The notes below the pieces were generated by a model. It searched no databases. It was not told the origin of the DNA and was given only the letters and a program-made list of their open reading frames with translations. From positions 1 to 19,129 of the forward strand of contig JAGLYY010000135.1 in the NCBI GenBank assembly GCA_023131935.1: a stretch of DNA of 19,129 nt. Direction: 5' to 3'. The stretch comes from Spirochaetales bacterium (GTDB lineage: Bacteria; Spirochaetota; Spirochaetia; JAGLYY01). Positions 5,237 to 14,161 of this stretch are shown here, one piece after another; position 1 is the first letter of the stretch, and each line of letters begins with the position of its first letter. Made by a program: the position numbers and the translations under genes.

Positions 5237-5273
5237 AAAAAAGGGCTGCTCCCTCTTCCTGAAGGAACAGCCC
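5237..5273 (-). terminator. Intrinsic terminator of the permease/M16 operon
   Basis: On the minus strand, GGGCTGTTCC, a loop, GGAGCAGCCC and a run of six T form a typical rho-independent terminator. It lies 40 nt after the stop codon of the M16-like lipoprotein gene. Confidence 0.9.
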
Positions 5274-5312
5274 GGTCAATTTTAGTAGTGCAACGAAGCT
5301 TGCATTTTATTA

Positions 5313-6761
5313 TTATTCACTCCCGGGAAGGCGGGTATAATCATCAGGATCAACCTGATCGAGAAGCTCCTGGTTGCCGAGAACGATCCAGGATATGGAA
5401 GTATCCACCAGGTATTTCCGCACAACGTGGACAATATCTTCCGCGGTAACCCCCTGTATCCGGTCGACAAATCCCTGGTAACGGAGAAAATCACCGGTAT
5501 ACACATATCCTGCCGCGATCTGGGCGGCAACGGCGATGTTTGTTTGCTGCGCCTGGTAGTACCCGGTTACAAATTGATCTTTGTAAAACTGAAGACTTTC
5601 AGCGATAGGAACCAGGCTGCCTTCCGATTCTGTTCCGTGCCCCTGAGCAGCAGCGCTGACTTGCGCGGCGAGGGTCTGCCCGCCGTGCAGTATAGCGATT
5701 GCTTCATCCACATAGGCTTTTACCTCTCCGGGCACACTTGTCCGGTAAACCCCGATGTTTCCATAATTTGCGCTGAAAGAAAAAGGATTGGCCCAGACAC
5801 TGTAGCAGGCGCCATGCCTTGTCCGAACGACTTCAAAGAGAAGGTCGTCCAGCATTGCGAAGGCCAGCTGAATAGCCGTGAGGTCTTTGTTCCCCGGAGA
5901 CGGCAGGGGATAGTTTCCCCGGACAAATGCAAGCCCCTCAGATTCCGCGAAGGGTTCCAGGATAAGCCCCTCCTGTGGTGAATGCGGCGGAGCTGTGTCA
6001 ATCTTCAAACGCCCTTTCGGGATGGTGCCGAAGGTGTCATTAAGTCGATCTACCAACAGATTTTCGTCAAAATTCCCAACCGCCAGGATAAACATCCGCT
6101 CTGCTTTGAAGGTATCCTGATAATAGGCCTTTATATCATCCAGGGAGATGGACTGCAAACTCTTAAGGGTCCCTTGAGTATCATTATTATAAGGGTGTCC
6201 CTCGAAGAACTTCTCATTCAGGATGATTGAAGCCCTGCCGTATGGGTCCTGTTCCCTCTGCTTCCTGACAATTGAAAAATCGCTTATCACTCGATAATAC
6301 TCCTCCTTATCCCAGGCGGGATGAAGAAAGGTATCGGCGTAGACATCAAAGAGTTCCTCGAAATACTTATCCAGGGTATTCAGGCTGTAAGATGTGTAAT
6401 CGAAATTCTGAAAACCTGTACTGATTGCCGAGGATTTTTCGTACATAATCCGCTGCAGAGTTTCATAGTCATATTTTTCCGACCCCCGGGTAAGCATGGA
6501 GAGGGTAACTCCTTCAAGCCCTGCTTTGCCCTCGGGGAGAAAGGCGGTGTGGCCGCGGATAATCGTTTGAAGGGTGAAAATCCTGTTCACATCGGTGATC
6601 TTCAAAACAACAGGGATCCCGTTGTCCAGGGTAAAAACCCTGAAGGCGGGCTCATCAACAGGCCCCACTTTCGGCACGGTGGCACATCCGGTAAAAAACA
6701 GGACCATGAAAAGGGAAATCAACAGAACAATGGATCTTGTGAATCTTATGTATCTTTTCAT
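5313..6761 (-). CDS. M16-like lipoprotein without the zinc motif, 482 aa
   Basis: A peptidase M16-like protein that is probably catalytically inactive. The N-terminus has a basic start, a hydrophobic core and a lipobox-like FFTGC, so Cys26 is likely lipidated and the protein anchored to a membrane facing the periplasm. The M16 fold is recognisable (FTLDNGIPVVLK; LQTIIRGHTAFLPEGKAGLEG, then a second domain with FVRGNYPLPSPGNKD). Where active members have HXXEH, this one has GLEGV (about residues 81-85), so both histidines are missing. The start at 6761 is chosen because AGGAG is 6 nt upstream; the ATG at 6767 directly abuts it. The stop of the active M16 gene is 9 nt upstream. Known M16B pairs combine one catalytic and one non-catalytic subunit, which fits this pair. 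Confidence 0.85.
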   Translation of the reverse strand: MKRYIRFTRSIVLLISLFMVLFFTGCATVPKVGPVDEPAFRVFTLDNGIPVVLKITDVNRIFTLQTIIRGHTAFLPEGKAGLEGVTLSMLTRGSEKYDYETLQRIMYEKSSAISTGFQNFDYTSYSLNTLDKYFEELFDVYADTFLHPAWDKEEYYRVISDFSIVRKQREQDPYGRASIILNEKFFEGHPYNNDTQGTLKSLQSISLDDIKAYYQDTFKAERMFILAVGNFDENLLVDRLNDTFGTIPKGRLKIDTAPPHSPQEGLILEPFAESEGLAFVRGNYPLPSPGNKDLTAIQLAFAMLDDLLFEVVRTRHGACYSVWANPFSFSANYGNIGVYRTSVPGEVKAYVDEAIAILHGGQTLAAQVSAAAQGHGTESEGSLVPIAESLQFYKDQFVTGYYQAQQTNIAVAAQIAAGYVYTGDFLRYQGFVDRIQGVTAEDIVHVVRKYLVDTSISWIVLGNQELLDQVDPDDYTRLPGSE

Positions 6762-6770
6762 AATCATCTC

Positions 6771-8207
6771 CTAAAACTCCCGCCACCAAAAGGCACTTTC
6801 TTTGGTGATAATTTCAAATCCTGCTTCCAGGGATGCCGCCTCACGGAAATCCTGGGAACTGATCCTTACAGAAACAATCGAAGGCCTGTCGAGGACATAG
6901 GTAGTCAGATAGTCGCGGATATCACCATGTTCCACCTTCTTCATATTATCAACATACCCGAGATAATATTCGGTACTCGCTGAGGCCCACCAGAAGGAAA
7001 GGGTGGAGATGAAATTACTCGGTACTTCTATCTCAATGAGGGTTTCATCCTCGAGAATTGCTTTCAGGACGGTGAAGTCCTCTTCATCAAAGTATGATTT
7101 ATCCTCACTAATAACCGTCATTTCTTCGATAATCGCGTCACGGAAATCCATTGCCCGGTGAAAGGTATTCTTCCCGGGATCTATCACCATGTAGGTTCCG
7201 AAGATGATTTGCCCCCCATCTTTCTGGGTATAGTAGGAGGCGAAAATATAATCCTTATGGTAGAGTCCCGGTACACGGTCAAAAATCGCCTGCTTGAACC
7301 TTCCGGTGGGATTATCAAGGAGCTTCAGCCATACATCAGCGGCGTAGGTGGGTTCAGGATCATCCAGGACATCGGGTCCCCGGAGGAGGACCTGTACGTA
7401 GGCAAAATTCGGATACATTTTGGGATCCGGGTAGGAGAGAAAGACATCCTCCTCCATAAAGGGGTGAGGGACAAGGGTTTCTTCCCAGGGATCAGGAGCG
7501 GGGGCCCAATCGCCAAAGACCTCCCGCGCTGCCGCTAAGACCTCTTCGGAGGTAACATCCCCCGCGACAAAGAGGGCGGCGTTATTGGGGATATAATAGG
7601 TTTCAAAGATATCCCTCATATCCTCCGCTGTTGCCCCCTGCACGATCTCCTCGGAACCTCCGGTATCCCGTCTCCAGGGATATTGATAGAAGAGCTCCTT
7701 CATGGTTGCTTCGTTGAAAATTCTGTCGGGATCATTGTGCCCTCCCCGGATTTCATTCACCACAACTTCCTGTTCAATTTCAAGCTCTTCCGGATCCAGG
7801 AGGGGATACCTGACGGCGTTTGCCCAGAATTCTATCCCCTTCTTCATTTTCTCTGAGGGTATAGTGAAGTAGTAGGTTACATATTCCGTAGAGGTCCCGC
7901 CATTCCAGCTTCCAACCCCCAGCTCCTTCATCGCTGCTTTAAAATCACTCTGGTCGCGGTAAATCTCATTTCCTTTAAAAAGCATGTGCTCGTAGAGGTG
8001 GAATAAGCCGGCTGTCTCCCTGCTCTGGGCAATAGCTCCGCAGCGGAAAGTAAGCTGGATAGTAACCAGGGGTATCACATGGTTTTCAAGGACAAAAACC
8101 TCAAGTCCATTATCAAGGACATAAGTGGATAACCCCGGCACCTCTCCCGCGAATAGTGCCGCTCCCAGCAATAACAGGAGCAGTACCGAAAGAAACCGTT
8201 TTTTCAT
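6771..8207 (-). CDS. Secreted M16-family zinc metallopeptidase, 478 aa
   Basis: A zinc-dependent peptidase of family M16 (pitrilysin/processing-peptidase type) that cleaves peptides inside a closed clam-shell chamber. A signal peptide (residues 1-20, ending ALFA) sends it to the cell envelope; there is no lipobox cysteine. The inverted zinc motif HLYEH is at residues 70-74, with the likely third ligand Glu152 in EQEVVVNEIRGGHNDP about 78 residues later. The C-terminal half (about residues 240-478) is the non-catalytic M16 domain. The length suits the short M16B class, which works as a dimer, and the downstream lipoprotein without the motif is the obvious partner. AGGAGG lies 5 nt before the ATG. 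The permease stop is 33 nt upstream with no terminator between. Confidence 0.93.
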   Translation of the reverse strand: MKKRFLSVLLLLLLGAALFAGEVPGLSTYVLDNGLEVFVLENHVIPLVTIQLTFRCGAIAQSRETAGLFHLYEHMLFKGNEIYRDQSDFKAAMKELGVGSWNGGTSTEYVTYYFTIPSEKMKKGIEFWANAVRYPLLDPEELEIEQEVVVNEIRGGHNDPDRIFNEATMKELFYQYPWRRDTGGSEEIVQGATAEDMRDIFETYYIPNNAALFVAGDVTSEEVLAAAREVFGDWAPAPDPWEETLVPHPFMEEDVFLSYPDPKMYPNFAYVQVLLRGPDVLDDPEPTYAADVWLKLLDNPTGRFKQAIFDRVPGLYHKDYIFASYYTQKDGGQIIFGTYMVIDPGKNTFHRAMDFRDAIIEEMTVISEDKSYFDEEDFTVLKAILEDETLIEIEVPSNFISTLSFWWASASTEYYLGYVDNMKKVEHGDIRDYLTTYVLDRPSIVSVRISSQDFREAASLEAGFEIITKESAFWWREF

Positions 8208-8240
8208 CTTTGCCTCCTTTTCTTGTATCCTTTTTATCTG

Positions 8241-10478
8241 TTACTCGATCAAATCCATGGTTCGGGCTGCCTTAACAAAAAGGATGGGGGGGGAGTTCTT
8301 ATACTTACCCAGCTCTCTTGAAAAGAACAACCGGTCTAAAGAGAATATCTTTGCGATGCCCGGGGCCGGTTTACCCGGCATTCCGATCAGGATAAGAGAT
8401 GTTTCCGAGGATATCTCCAGGATTGTGTCCTGAATTGAGCGCTTATCATCAGGTAGAATCACTACCTCTCCTCGAAGTCTTGCCCCGGTCATAAGGATCT
8501 CCATCTCCTTCCGGGCCCGGATCGGGTCCTCATCCTTGGCAAGCCTTCGGATCATCCTGATCTTCCGGTCCGGTCCTCCCGCCTCCCGGTCACTCTGAAC
8601 AATGATGTAGGATAACAGGGCCATGAGATTCCCATTGACCTCCCCTTTCCACCAGACATCAATCTGGGCTTTCGGCTGTTCCGGGACATCCCCGTCTTTA
8701 TAGAGAAGTACATTTCTCCCTAAACTGATTATCTTCTCAATGAGATCCGTAAGATCAACCCGGGGATCGATTGGCAGAAGGACCGTGTTCATCGAAAGCC
8801 CGCCGGGAACGGCGGACTGTATTATTGATGATACCGCCGCGTCAAAGTGATCTCCCTCTACTTCGATTAAAGAGGCGCTCTCGGGCACTGGAAAGGCTTC
8901 AGCATCCTTTTTTTCCGGTTTTATCACATTCACCATGGTGATCCCTTTGTAGCTGGAGATCCTGTCTGCAATTTCCAGGGCCTTCTGTGATTCGGTTTCC
9001 CGGTCGCCAAAAACGAATACCCCCATGATGGGTCTCCAGTTCTTGGTCCCCTGGATAATAGTCCTCATCCCCTTGAAGGCGTGGGTAATCAGAGAGAAAA
9101 GAACCCCCCACCAAACCCCTTCGAGCCGATTGTGTGACTTATATTTAAGGAGAAGAAGAAAAATAACTATCTGGGAAGTGAAAACGATTATTCCGACTAG
9201 GGGATTGAACATGGAAATTACAACCATGGTTATTATGAATCCATAGAAGGATATACTCCAGTGACCTTTACCGGTCGGGCGGAAGCTCGGATTTCCGCTG
9301 ATCCTCTCTAAGAAGGCGGCAAGGTTGACCCACCCGTATACAACGAGGAAGCTGATACCTACAATCAGGGATGCGAAGGTAACATCTCCGGCCCAGATTA
9401 CAGGGACAACGATGAGGAAGGTAACCACCGTAGCCCACCGTGGTTCAGTTCCCCCCTTGCGGAAATCTTTGCCAAGAAATGAGAGGACCCGTGGAAGAGT
9501 ATTATCCCTGGCAAGTGCCTGGGCTGTCCTTGGAGCGGTCATGAAATAGGAGAGGGCTGATGAACCGGTAGCGAAGAGGATACCTGCTAACAGGATCCAG
9601 GGTATTACCGGAACACCACTGAAAATATCGATAGCTGTCGGGACCTGGCCATCCACTTCCACAAGCTGAGAGGGATTTAACAGACTGAACACGTAGGTAA
9701 TCCCGATATATATAAGGAAAGTTATACCGATGGCTGTAAAAGTTCCCTTCCCGAGGGATTTTCTTGGGTCCTTCAGATTACCACTCATCCCCACTCCCGC
9801 GTCGATTCCTGTTACGGCAGGGAAAAACGCCGCGAAGGCACCCCAGAATCCAAGTGAAAATCCGGTACCCACCATGTTCGGTGCCTTCATGAAGAGAGCC
9901 CCTTCCCCTCCGGGAAGCCCGAGGAGAGGGACCAGCAGGGGAGATACGAGGATCGATCCAATTGAAACAGAAAGGATAATGAAAATCACCATTTGAATCT
10001 TTACAATAAAATCAGCCCCGACAAGACCGGCGATGAAGGCGGTGGTGGCAATCAGAGTCCCGATGAACTGCTTCTGCACAAGTACGGAAAAACCGAACTG
10101 CTCGACGAGGCCGGCAAACAGAGGCAGCTGCGATAAAAACTTCTGCAGGGGATCGGCAAAACCGATGGAATAGAATCCAATGGATGCAGCCTGAGCTATG
10201 AAGAGCTGGATTCCGATAGATCCGCCAAAAGCCAGCCCCAGGGAACGTTTCGCCACCGCGTACATCCCCCCGGGCCCAATCCGGTGAAGATTGGTTGTGC
10301 AGTCGGAGATGGAAAAGGCTGTTGCAATGGTAGCGGTATTTGCGAGTAAAACGATGAGCATCATGTTCCGGAAGCCCATCGCCCCCGTCAGCATAGGTAA
10401 AATGAGGAATAGTACCGCCCCGAGGATCGCCTCGTAAGAGGGGACAAATACCCCGGAAAAGGTGCCGAACAGTTTCAT
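8241..10478 (-). CDS. SLC12/cation-chloride-cotransporter-like permease, 745 aa
   Basis: A membrane transporter of the APC superfamily closest to the SLC12 (CCC) group. Residues 1-460 hold about twelve hydrophobic segments, with family-type motifs GVFVPSYEAILGAVLFLILP (10-29), IGPGGMYAVAKRSLGLAFGG (67-86) and TGIDAGVGMSGNLKDPRKSL (223-242). The C-terminal 265 residues form a soluble domain as in CCC proteins: NWRPIMGVFVFGD (480-492) and IDVWWKGEVNGNLMALLSYI (606-625), followed by KIRMIRRL. This combination separates it from plain amino-acid permeases. The substrate cannot be read from sequence; Na+, K+ and Cl- are the family norm, but bacterial members are poorly studied. GGAGG lies 8 nt before the ATG. 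It heads an operon with two M16 genes. Confidence 0.85.
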   Translation of the reverse strand: MKLFGTFSGVFVPSYEAILGAVLFLILPMLTGAMGFRNMMLIVLLANTATIATAFSISDCTTNLHRIGPGGMYAVAKRSLGLAFGGSIGIQLFIAQAASIGFYSIGFADPLQKFLSQLPLFAGLVEQFGFSVLVQKQFIGTLIATTAFIAGLVGADFIVKIQMVIFIILSVSIGSILVSPLLVPLLGLPGGEGALFMKAPNMVGTGFSLGFWGAFAAFFPAVTGIDAGVGMSGNLKDPRKSLGKGTFTAIGITFLIYIGITYVFSLLNPSQLVEVDGQVPTAIDIFSGVPVIPWILLAGILFATGSSALSYFMTAPRTAQALARDNTLPRVLSFLGKDFRKGGTEPRWATVVTFLIVVPVIWAGDVTFASLIVGISFLVVYGWVNLAAFLERISGNPSFRPTGKGHWSISFYGFIITMVVISMFNPLVGIIVFTSQIVIFLLLLKYKSHNRLEGVWWGVLFSLITHAFKGMRTIIQGTKNWRPIMGVFVFGDRETESQKALEIADRISSYKGITMVNVIKPEKKDAEAFPVPESASLIEVEGDHFDAAVSSIIQSAVPGGLSMNTVLLPIDPRVDLTDLIEKIISLGRNVLLYKDGDVPEQPKAQIDVWWKGEVNGNLMALLSYIIVQSDREAGGPDRKIRMIRRLAKDEDPIRARKEMEILMTGARLRGEVVILPDDKRSIQDTILEISSETSLILIGMPGKPAPGIAKIFSLDRLFFSRELGKYKNSPPILFVKAARTMDLIE

Positions 10479-10512
10479 AGCACGAGCCTCCAGAAATCAA
10501 CCGGTAAGCCAA

Positions 10513-10542
10513 AGGATATCCTCAAGAGCGCAAACAGTTCAA
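10513..10542 (-). promoter_or_regulatory. Weak candidate promoter for the permease/M16 operon
   Basis: On the minus strand TTGAAC (10537-10542) and TATCCT (10513-10518) are 18 nt apart, about 35 nt before the permease ATG. The boxes are only moderately good, but this short gap after the secF terminator must hold the operon promoter if the operon is independent. Confidence 0.3.
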
Positions 10543-10576
10543 GGGGAAAAAGAAAGATCGTTTATTTCAGAACAGA

Positions 10577-10613
10577 TAAAAAAGGCTGCCCCTGCATTCC
10601 TGCCGGACAGCCC
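10577..10613 (-). terminator. Intrinsic terminator of the sec operon
   Basis: On the minus strand GGGCTGTCC, a loop, GGGGCAGCC and then TTTTTTA follow the secF stop codon by about 28 nt. The stem contains one bulge or mismatch, but the GC stem and U-tract are clear. Confidence 0.88.
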
Positions 10614-10641
10614 TGAAAAAATCACTTAAAAACTACAGATT

Positions 10642-11970
10642 TCATTTCCGTTTTTTCCTCTTGCCCTTTAATTTACGCTCGGCCTGCGGAATTATCATTG
10701 TTTTCTTCTCTTCAGCAAGTTTTTCCGAAGTTGCCGCTTCCTGGACCACTTCAGACCTTTTTCCGAACTTTTCAGCATCTTTTTTTGCCCTATGTTTCCT
10801 GCTGATCCTTGTCCAACCGAGGAGAATCGGTGAGGCAACAAAGATAGAGGAATAGGTACCTATGAGAATACCGACAATAAGGTTCAAGGCGAAGATCTTT
10901 ATGGTACCGGTACCGAAAACGTAGATAGCACCAACCGCGAGCAGAGTGGTCAAAGATGTAATGATTGTTCTGCCAAGGGACTGGGAAATACTGGTGTTCA
11001 CCACAGTTTTGAATTCGGAATCACTCATGAGAGAAACATTTTCCCGGACGCGGTCGAAGATAACGATTGTATCGTTAAGAGAGTATCCGATAATGGTCAG
11101 TACCGCCGCGATGGTCGCGGTTGAAACCTCAAGCTGCAGGGTCCCGATGAAACCCAGCATGATGAGAACATCATGCAGGAGGGCCACGATTGAAGACACT
11201 GCGTAGGCAAGCTTGAATCTGAACCAGATGTAAACCAGGATAAGCGCGAGGGCAATCGCCCCCAGGGTTACCGACTGGGTGCCAAGTTCTCCCGCAAATC
11301 GGGCACCGACATAATCGGTCTGCTTGATAATCACCCTTTTTATACCAAAAGCTTCCTCAAGCAGGTCCTCGACCCGGACAGCCATGACATGGGAGAAATC
11401 CTTCAGTTCATCCGCGTCTTCAACTCTGATAAGGAATTCCTGGTTGACAGGATTGCCGACAACCTGGATCTGAGGTGCCCCAAGTTCAGCGAGGGATCCA
11501 CGGATATCCTCGATTTTAACCGAAGGTTCCTGCGCCGACACAATCATGTTAACAGTAACAGGACCTTCCGCGAGATCGGTTTCAAAGTTTAACCCGATAA
11601 GGCTTGAGGTTTTAGTATAGCCTGGAGCATTGAGCTCGATAGCTACCCCTTCGACAGCTGATATAGCCGTCGCGAGGTCCTTAAGCGTAAGGTACTCATC
11701 GAAAGGAAAAGCATAATTTACCGGTCCTTCCTCACCTGGAATCTCGAGGGTCAACTCTTTGCCAATAACATGAACCAGGGCAGACCCTTCCGAGGTAATT
11801 TCCAGTGCTTCCGGCGCAATCTGCACCCGCTGACTTAAACCTGCCCGGAAATCGATGCCGAGGTTGAATCCCCCCTGTGAAATAGTTCCTGTAATACCCC
11901 CCGCAATCAGAAGAAGGGAGACAGCTAACATGAGGTACCGGAGTTTCGTAAAATTGATTACCTTCTTCAT
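10642..11970 (-). CDS. secF: Protein-export membrane protein SecF, 442 aa
   Basis: SecF works with SecD and YajC beside SecYEG and uses the proton gradient to help pull proteins across the cytoplasmic membrane. The N-terminal membrane segment (residues 8-28) is followed by the conserved FNLGIDFRAG (35-44), a large periplasmic domain (to about 225), then a bundle of five hydrophobic segments with GYSLNDTIVIFDRVREN (295-311), the SecF signature. The first ATG overlaps the secD TGA by 4 nt, so the two are translationally coupled. At 442 residues it is longer than many SecF proteins (about 300-320). The extra length is an enlarged periplasmic domain and a very basic cytoplasmic tail (about 390-442, ending KLKGKRKKRK). 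Confidence 0.96.
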   Translation of the reverse strand: MKKVINFTKLRYLMLAVSLLLIAGGITGTISQGGFNLGIDFRAGLSQRVQIAPEALEITSEGSALVHVIGKELTLEIPGEEGPVNYAFPFDEYLTLKDLATAISAVEGVAIELNAPGYTKTSSLIGLNFETDLAEGPVTVNMIVSAQEPSVKIEDIRGSLAELGAPQIQVVGNPVNQEFLIRVEDADELKDFSHVMAVRVEDLLEEAFGIKRVIIKQTDYVGARFAGELGTQSVTLGAIALALILVYIWFRFKLAYAVSSIVALLHDVLIMLGFIGTLQLEVSTATIAAVLTIIGYSLNDTIVIFDRVRENVSLMSDSEFKTVVNTSISQSLGRTIITSLTTLLAVGAIYVFGTGTIKIFALNLIVGILIGTYSSIFVASPILLGWTRISRKHRAKKDAEKFGKRSEVVQEAATSEKLAEEKKTMIIPQAERKLKGKRKKRK

Positions 11971-13694
11971 TGTTTCCTCCAGGTGATGCTGAGTTTCTTC
12001 ACCTTCAGAACATCAGTAGTAAAATTGAATATGAGCCGGGACAGGAAGAGCGAGGTAAACATGGAGGATACAATACCAACCGCCAAGGTGTAGGCAAATC
12101 CCTGAATCGGTCCGGATCCGAGTTGTGACAGGAAGATTGCCGCGATAAAAGTGGTGATATTCGCGTCCATGATCGTCCAGAAAGCCTTCTTGAAACCGGC
12201 TTTAATAGAAGCCTGGGGAGACTTTCCAAGTCTGTATTCTTCTTTGATCCTTTCAAATATAATAACGTTCGCGTCCACCGCCATACCAACGGTAAGTATG
12301 AGACCCGCTATACTCGTCAGAGTAAGAGTCAGCTGGAATGCCGATAGAATCGCCACGATGAATACCAGGTTGAGAATAAGAGCAAGATCCGCGATCAGAC
12401 CAGCGCCCCGATAGTAGAGAAGCATAAACAGGATAACCAGAGCAAACCCGAGGGCTATGGCATTTATACCTACCCGGATAGAGTCCTCTCCGAGGGATGC
12501 TCCTACAGCCTGCTGGTTGTTCACGATAAGGTCAACCGGCATCGCCGCGGTCCGTAAAACGAGGGCGAGGTCTGTAGCCTCTTTCCGCTCAAATCCTGTC
12601 ATCCGGACCGATTCCCTGATAGGCATAGAAATTCGGGCCATCGATTTAACCTTGTCATCCAGAACAATCGCGAGGGTTTCTTTCTCATTGGCACTGGTGA
12701 GCTGAAAGAAAATATCTCCCCCCTCTCTATCAAGGGTGAAATTGATAACAGGCCGGCCGGTGATGGGATCTGATGCAACCTGGGCGTCCTGGATGTGGAC
12801 TCCATCGAGTCCTGTCTCTTCGGTAATGACAACATACCGCTGCAGCTGGTCGATACCATACTGGTCTTTCGTGTAGTAACCTCGAACGAGGTAGCCGGCA
12901 CCAACAATATCAGCTCCCGCGACCTTCCCCTCTTCGGTAACATAGGACTGAGGATTGTCAACAAGATAACTAGCCACGGTCTGGCTCATTTCCTGATCAA
13001 CTATGTGGAAATTGAGCCGCCCTTTGCCCATGAGGAAGGAATTGATCCGTTCAGGATCCGCAAGACCGGGAATCTCAATAACAATCTGATCCTGACCCTG
13101 ACGCCGGATCTGAGGTTCCGTAACACCAAACTGGTCGATACGGTTGTTGAGAATCTCCATAGCCCTGTCGATGGCCTGGTTTGTATCCTCCGTGGTGGCT
13201 GAATGGCCAAGACGGTCCTCAAGACTATCTACATCGGCCTGAAGCAGAATGCTCATACCGCCGGATAAATCAAGACCAAGCTGGAGGATCTTTCCACTCC
13301 GCTCTTTCAAATCGAGCAGGTCCTCCCGGTAATGATCCTCAAGAACCTTGTAGACTAAATCTTCACCGTGGAAGCTGCCAAGAACGTTACTTACGTTCCA
13401 GCTCTTCGGGAGCTTCTTCTTTTCCAGCTTGTAGTTGCCCTTTGCAGCCTTCTCGAGGAAAAAGAACTCATGCGGCAACGGTGAATCGGGGTCTATAACC
13501 ACGAGCTCCTTCAACTCGGCAAGATCGCCTATCGCCATGTTCCGGGAATAGGCCTGAATCTGCACCCTGGAAGAAGCTGCCAGTTCCTTCATCTCCTGGG
13601 GAACCAGAAAATACCAATCGAAGGTGGGATACAGAAATACCCCGGCAACCACAAGAACCAGAAGTACAATAAAAAATCGTACACGTTTATTCAT
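11967..13694 (-). CDS. secD: Protein translocase subunit SecD, 575 aa
   Basis: The partner of SecF in the RND-type SecDF motor. It has an N-terminal membrane anchor (residues 6-30), a periplasmic part with the family motifs ILQLGLDLSGGMSILLQADV (136-155) and NNRIDQFGVTEPQIRRQGQD (183-202), and a C-terminal bundle of membrane helices with GMAVDANVIIFERIKEEYRL (470-489), the SecD signature with the Asp of the proton path. Its length is normal for SecD. GGAG is 8 nt before the chosen ATG; an ATG four bases earlier is out of frame and stops at once. It lies 46 nt downstream of yajC and overlaps secF by 4 nt. Confidence 0.96.
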   Translation of the reverse strand: MNKRVRFFIVLLVLVVAGVFLYPTFDWYFLVPQEMKELAASSRVQIQAYSRNMAIGDLAELKELVVIDPDSPLPHEFFFLEKAAKGNYKLEKKKLPKSWNVSNVLGSFHGEDLVYKVLEDHYREDLLDLKERSGKILQLGLDLSGGMSILLQADVDSLEDRLGHSATTEDTNQAIDRAMEILNNRIDQFGVTEPQIRRQGQDQIVIEIPGLADPERINSFLMGKGRLNFHIVDQEMSQTVASYLVDNPQSYVTEEGKVAGADIVGAGYLVRGYYTKDQYGIDQLQRYVVITEETGLDGVHIQDAQVASDPITGRPVINFTLDREGGDIFFQLTSANEKETLAIVLDDKVKSMARISMPIRESVRMTGFERKEATDLALVLRTAAMPVDLIVNNQQAVGASLGEDSIRVGINAIALGFALVILFMLLYYRGAGLIADLALILNLVFIVAILSAFQLTLTLTSIAGLILTVGMAVDANVIIFERIKEEYRLGKSPQASIKAGFKKAFWTIMDANITTFIAAIFLSQLGSGPIQGFAYTLAVGIVSSMFTSLFLSRLIFNFTTDVLKVKKLSITWRKQ

Positions 13695-13740
13695 TCATTA
13701 ACTCCGGTTGTGGGAATTGAGATTTTTAGGAACGCAGATA

Positions 13741-14079
13741 TTACTCGTTTTCGGTTTCTGCTTCCGCTTTCTGCTCAAGCACAGTAGCGATAGCGCTTTT
13801 TGAAAACTCGAGTTTGGTATTATCATCTACCTTCAGAATAACAGCCTGGTCCTTCACAGATTTTACAGTACCCCTAATGCCGCCAATAGACACTACTTTA
13901 TCCCCTTTCTTGAGGGCGCCGAGCATCCTTTGAGTTTCTTTCTTCTTTTTATTCTGAGGTCTGATAATAAGAAAATAGAAAATCAGAATAACCAGACCAA
14001 AGGTCAGGAACGTAGTCACCATCGATCCCCCTGCCGGGGCAGCTTGCATTAAAGGTAAATTAGAAAACAATGCTTCCAT
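13741..14079 (-). CDS. yajC: Preprotein translocase subunit YajC, 112 aa
   Basis: A small single-span membrane protein that associates with SecDF. A short N-terminal extension (MEALFSNLPLMQAAPAGG) precedes the membrane helix (about residues 22-40, ending FYFLIIRPQNKKKKE, the family hallmark), then a cytoplasmic domain with GDKVVSIGGIRGTVKSVKDQ and an acidic tail. The basic run after the helix sets the N-out/C-in orientation by the positive-inside rule. AAGGA lies about 10 nt upstream of the ATG. It is the first gene of the yajC-secD-secF cluster and has a good candidate promoter in the 82-nt gap before it. Confidence 0.95.
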   Translation of the reverse strand: MEALFSNLPLMQAAPAGGSMVTTFLTFGLVILIFYFLIIRPQNKKKKETQRMLGALKKGDKVVSIGGIRGTVKSVKDQAVILKVDDNTKLEFSKSAIATVLEQKAEAETENE

Positions 14080-14104
14080 TTCGTTAACATCCTTAAGAAT
14101 TTAG

Positions 14105-14120
14105 TTTTTTCAAGAAAAAA
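14105..14120. promoter_or_regulatory. AT-rich inverted repeat upstream of yajC
   Basis: TTTTTTC-AA-GAAAAAA, a perfect 7-bp inverted repeat, overlaps the candidate -10 box of the yajC promoter. It might be an operator, or only A/T-tract DNA. Confidence 0.3.
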
Positions 14121-14145
14121 TAGCATGGATAATATTGTCAGTCAA
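14117..14145 (-). promoter_or_regulatory. Candidate sigma-70 promoter for yajC-secD-secF
   Basis: On the minus strand TTGACT (14140-14145) and TATTTT (14117-14122) are separated by exactly 17 nt, just after the stop of the small upstream gene. It would give a leader of about 30 nt to yajC and let the sec genes be expressed independently of groEL. Confidence 0.5.
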
Positions 14146-14161
14146 GGATACAAGGGGCCGA

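Noticed and set aside
5427..5981. A 184-codon plus-strand frame opposite the M16-like lipoprotein gene
   Set aside because: It is fully antisense to a well-supported gene, with no family signal; the other long antisense frames on both strands were dismissed in the same way.
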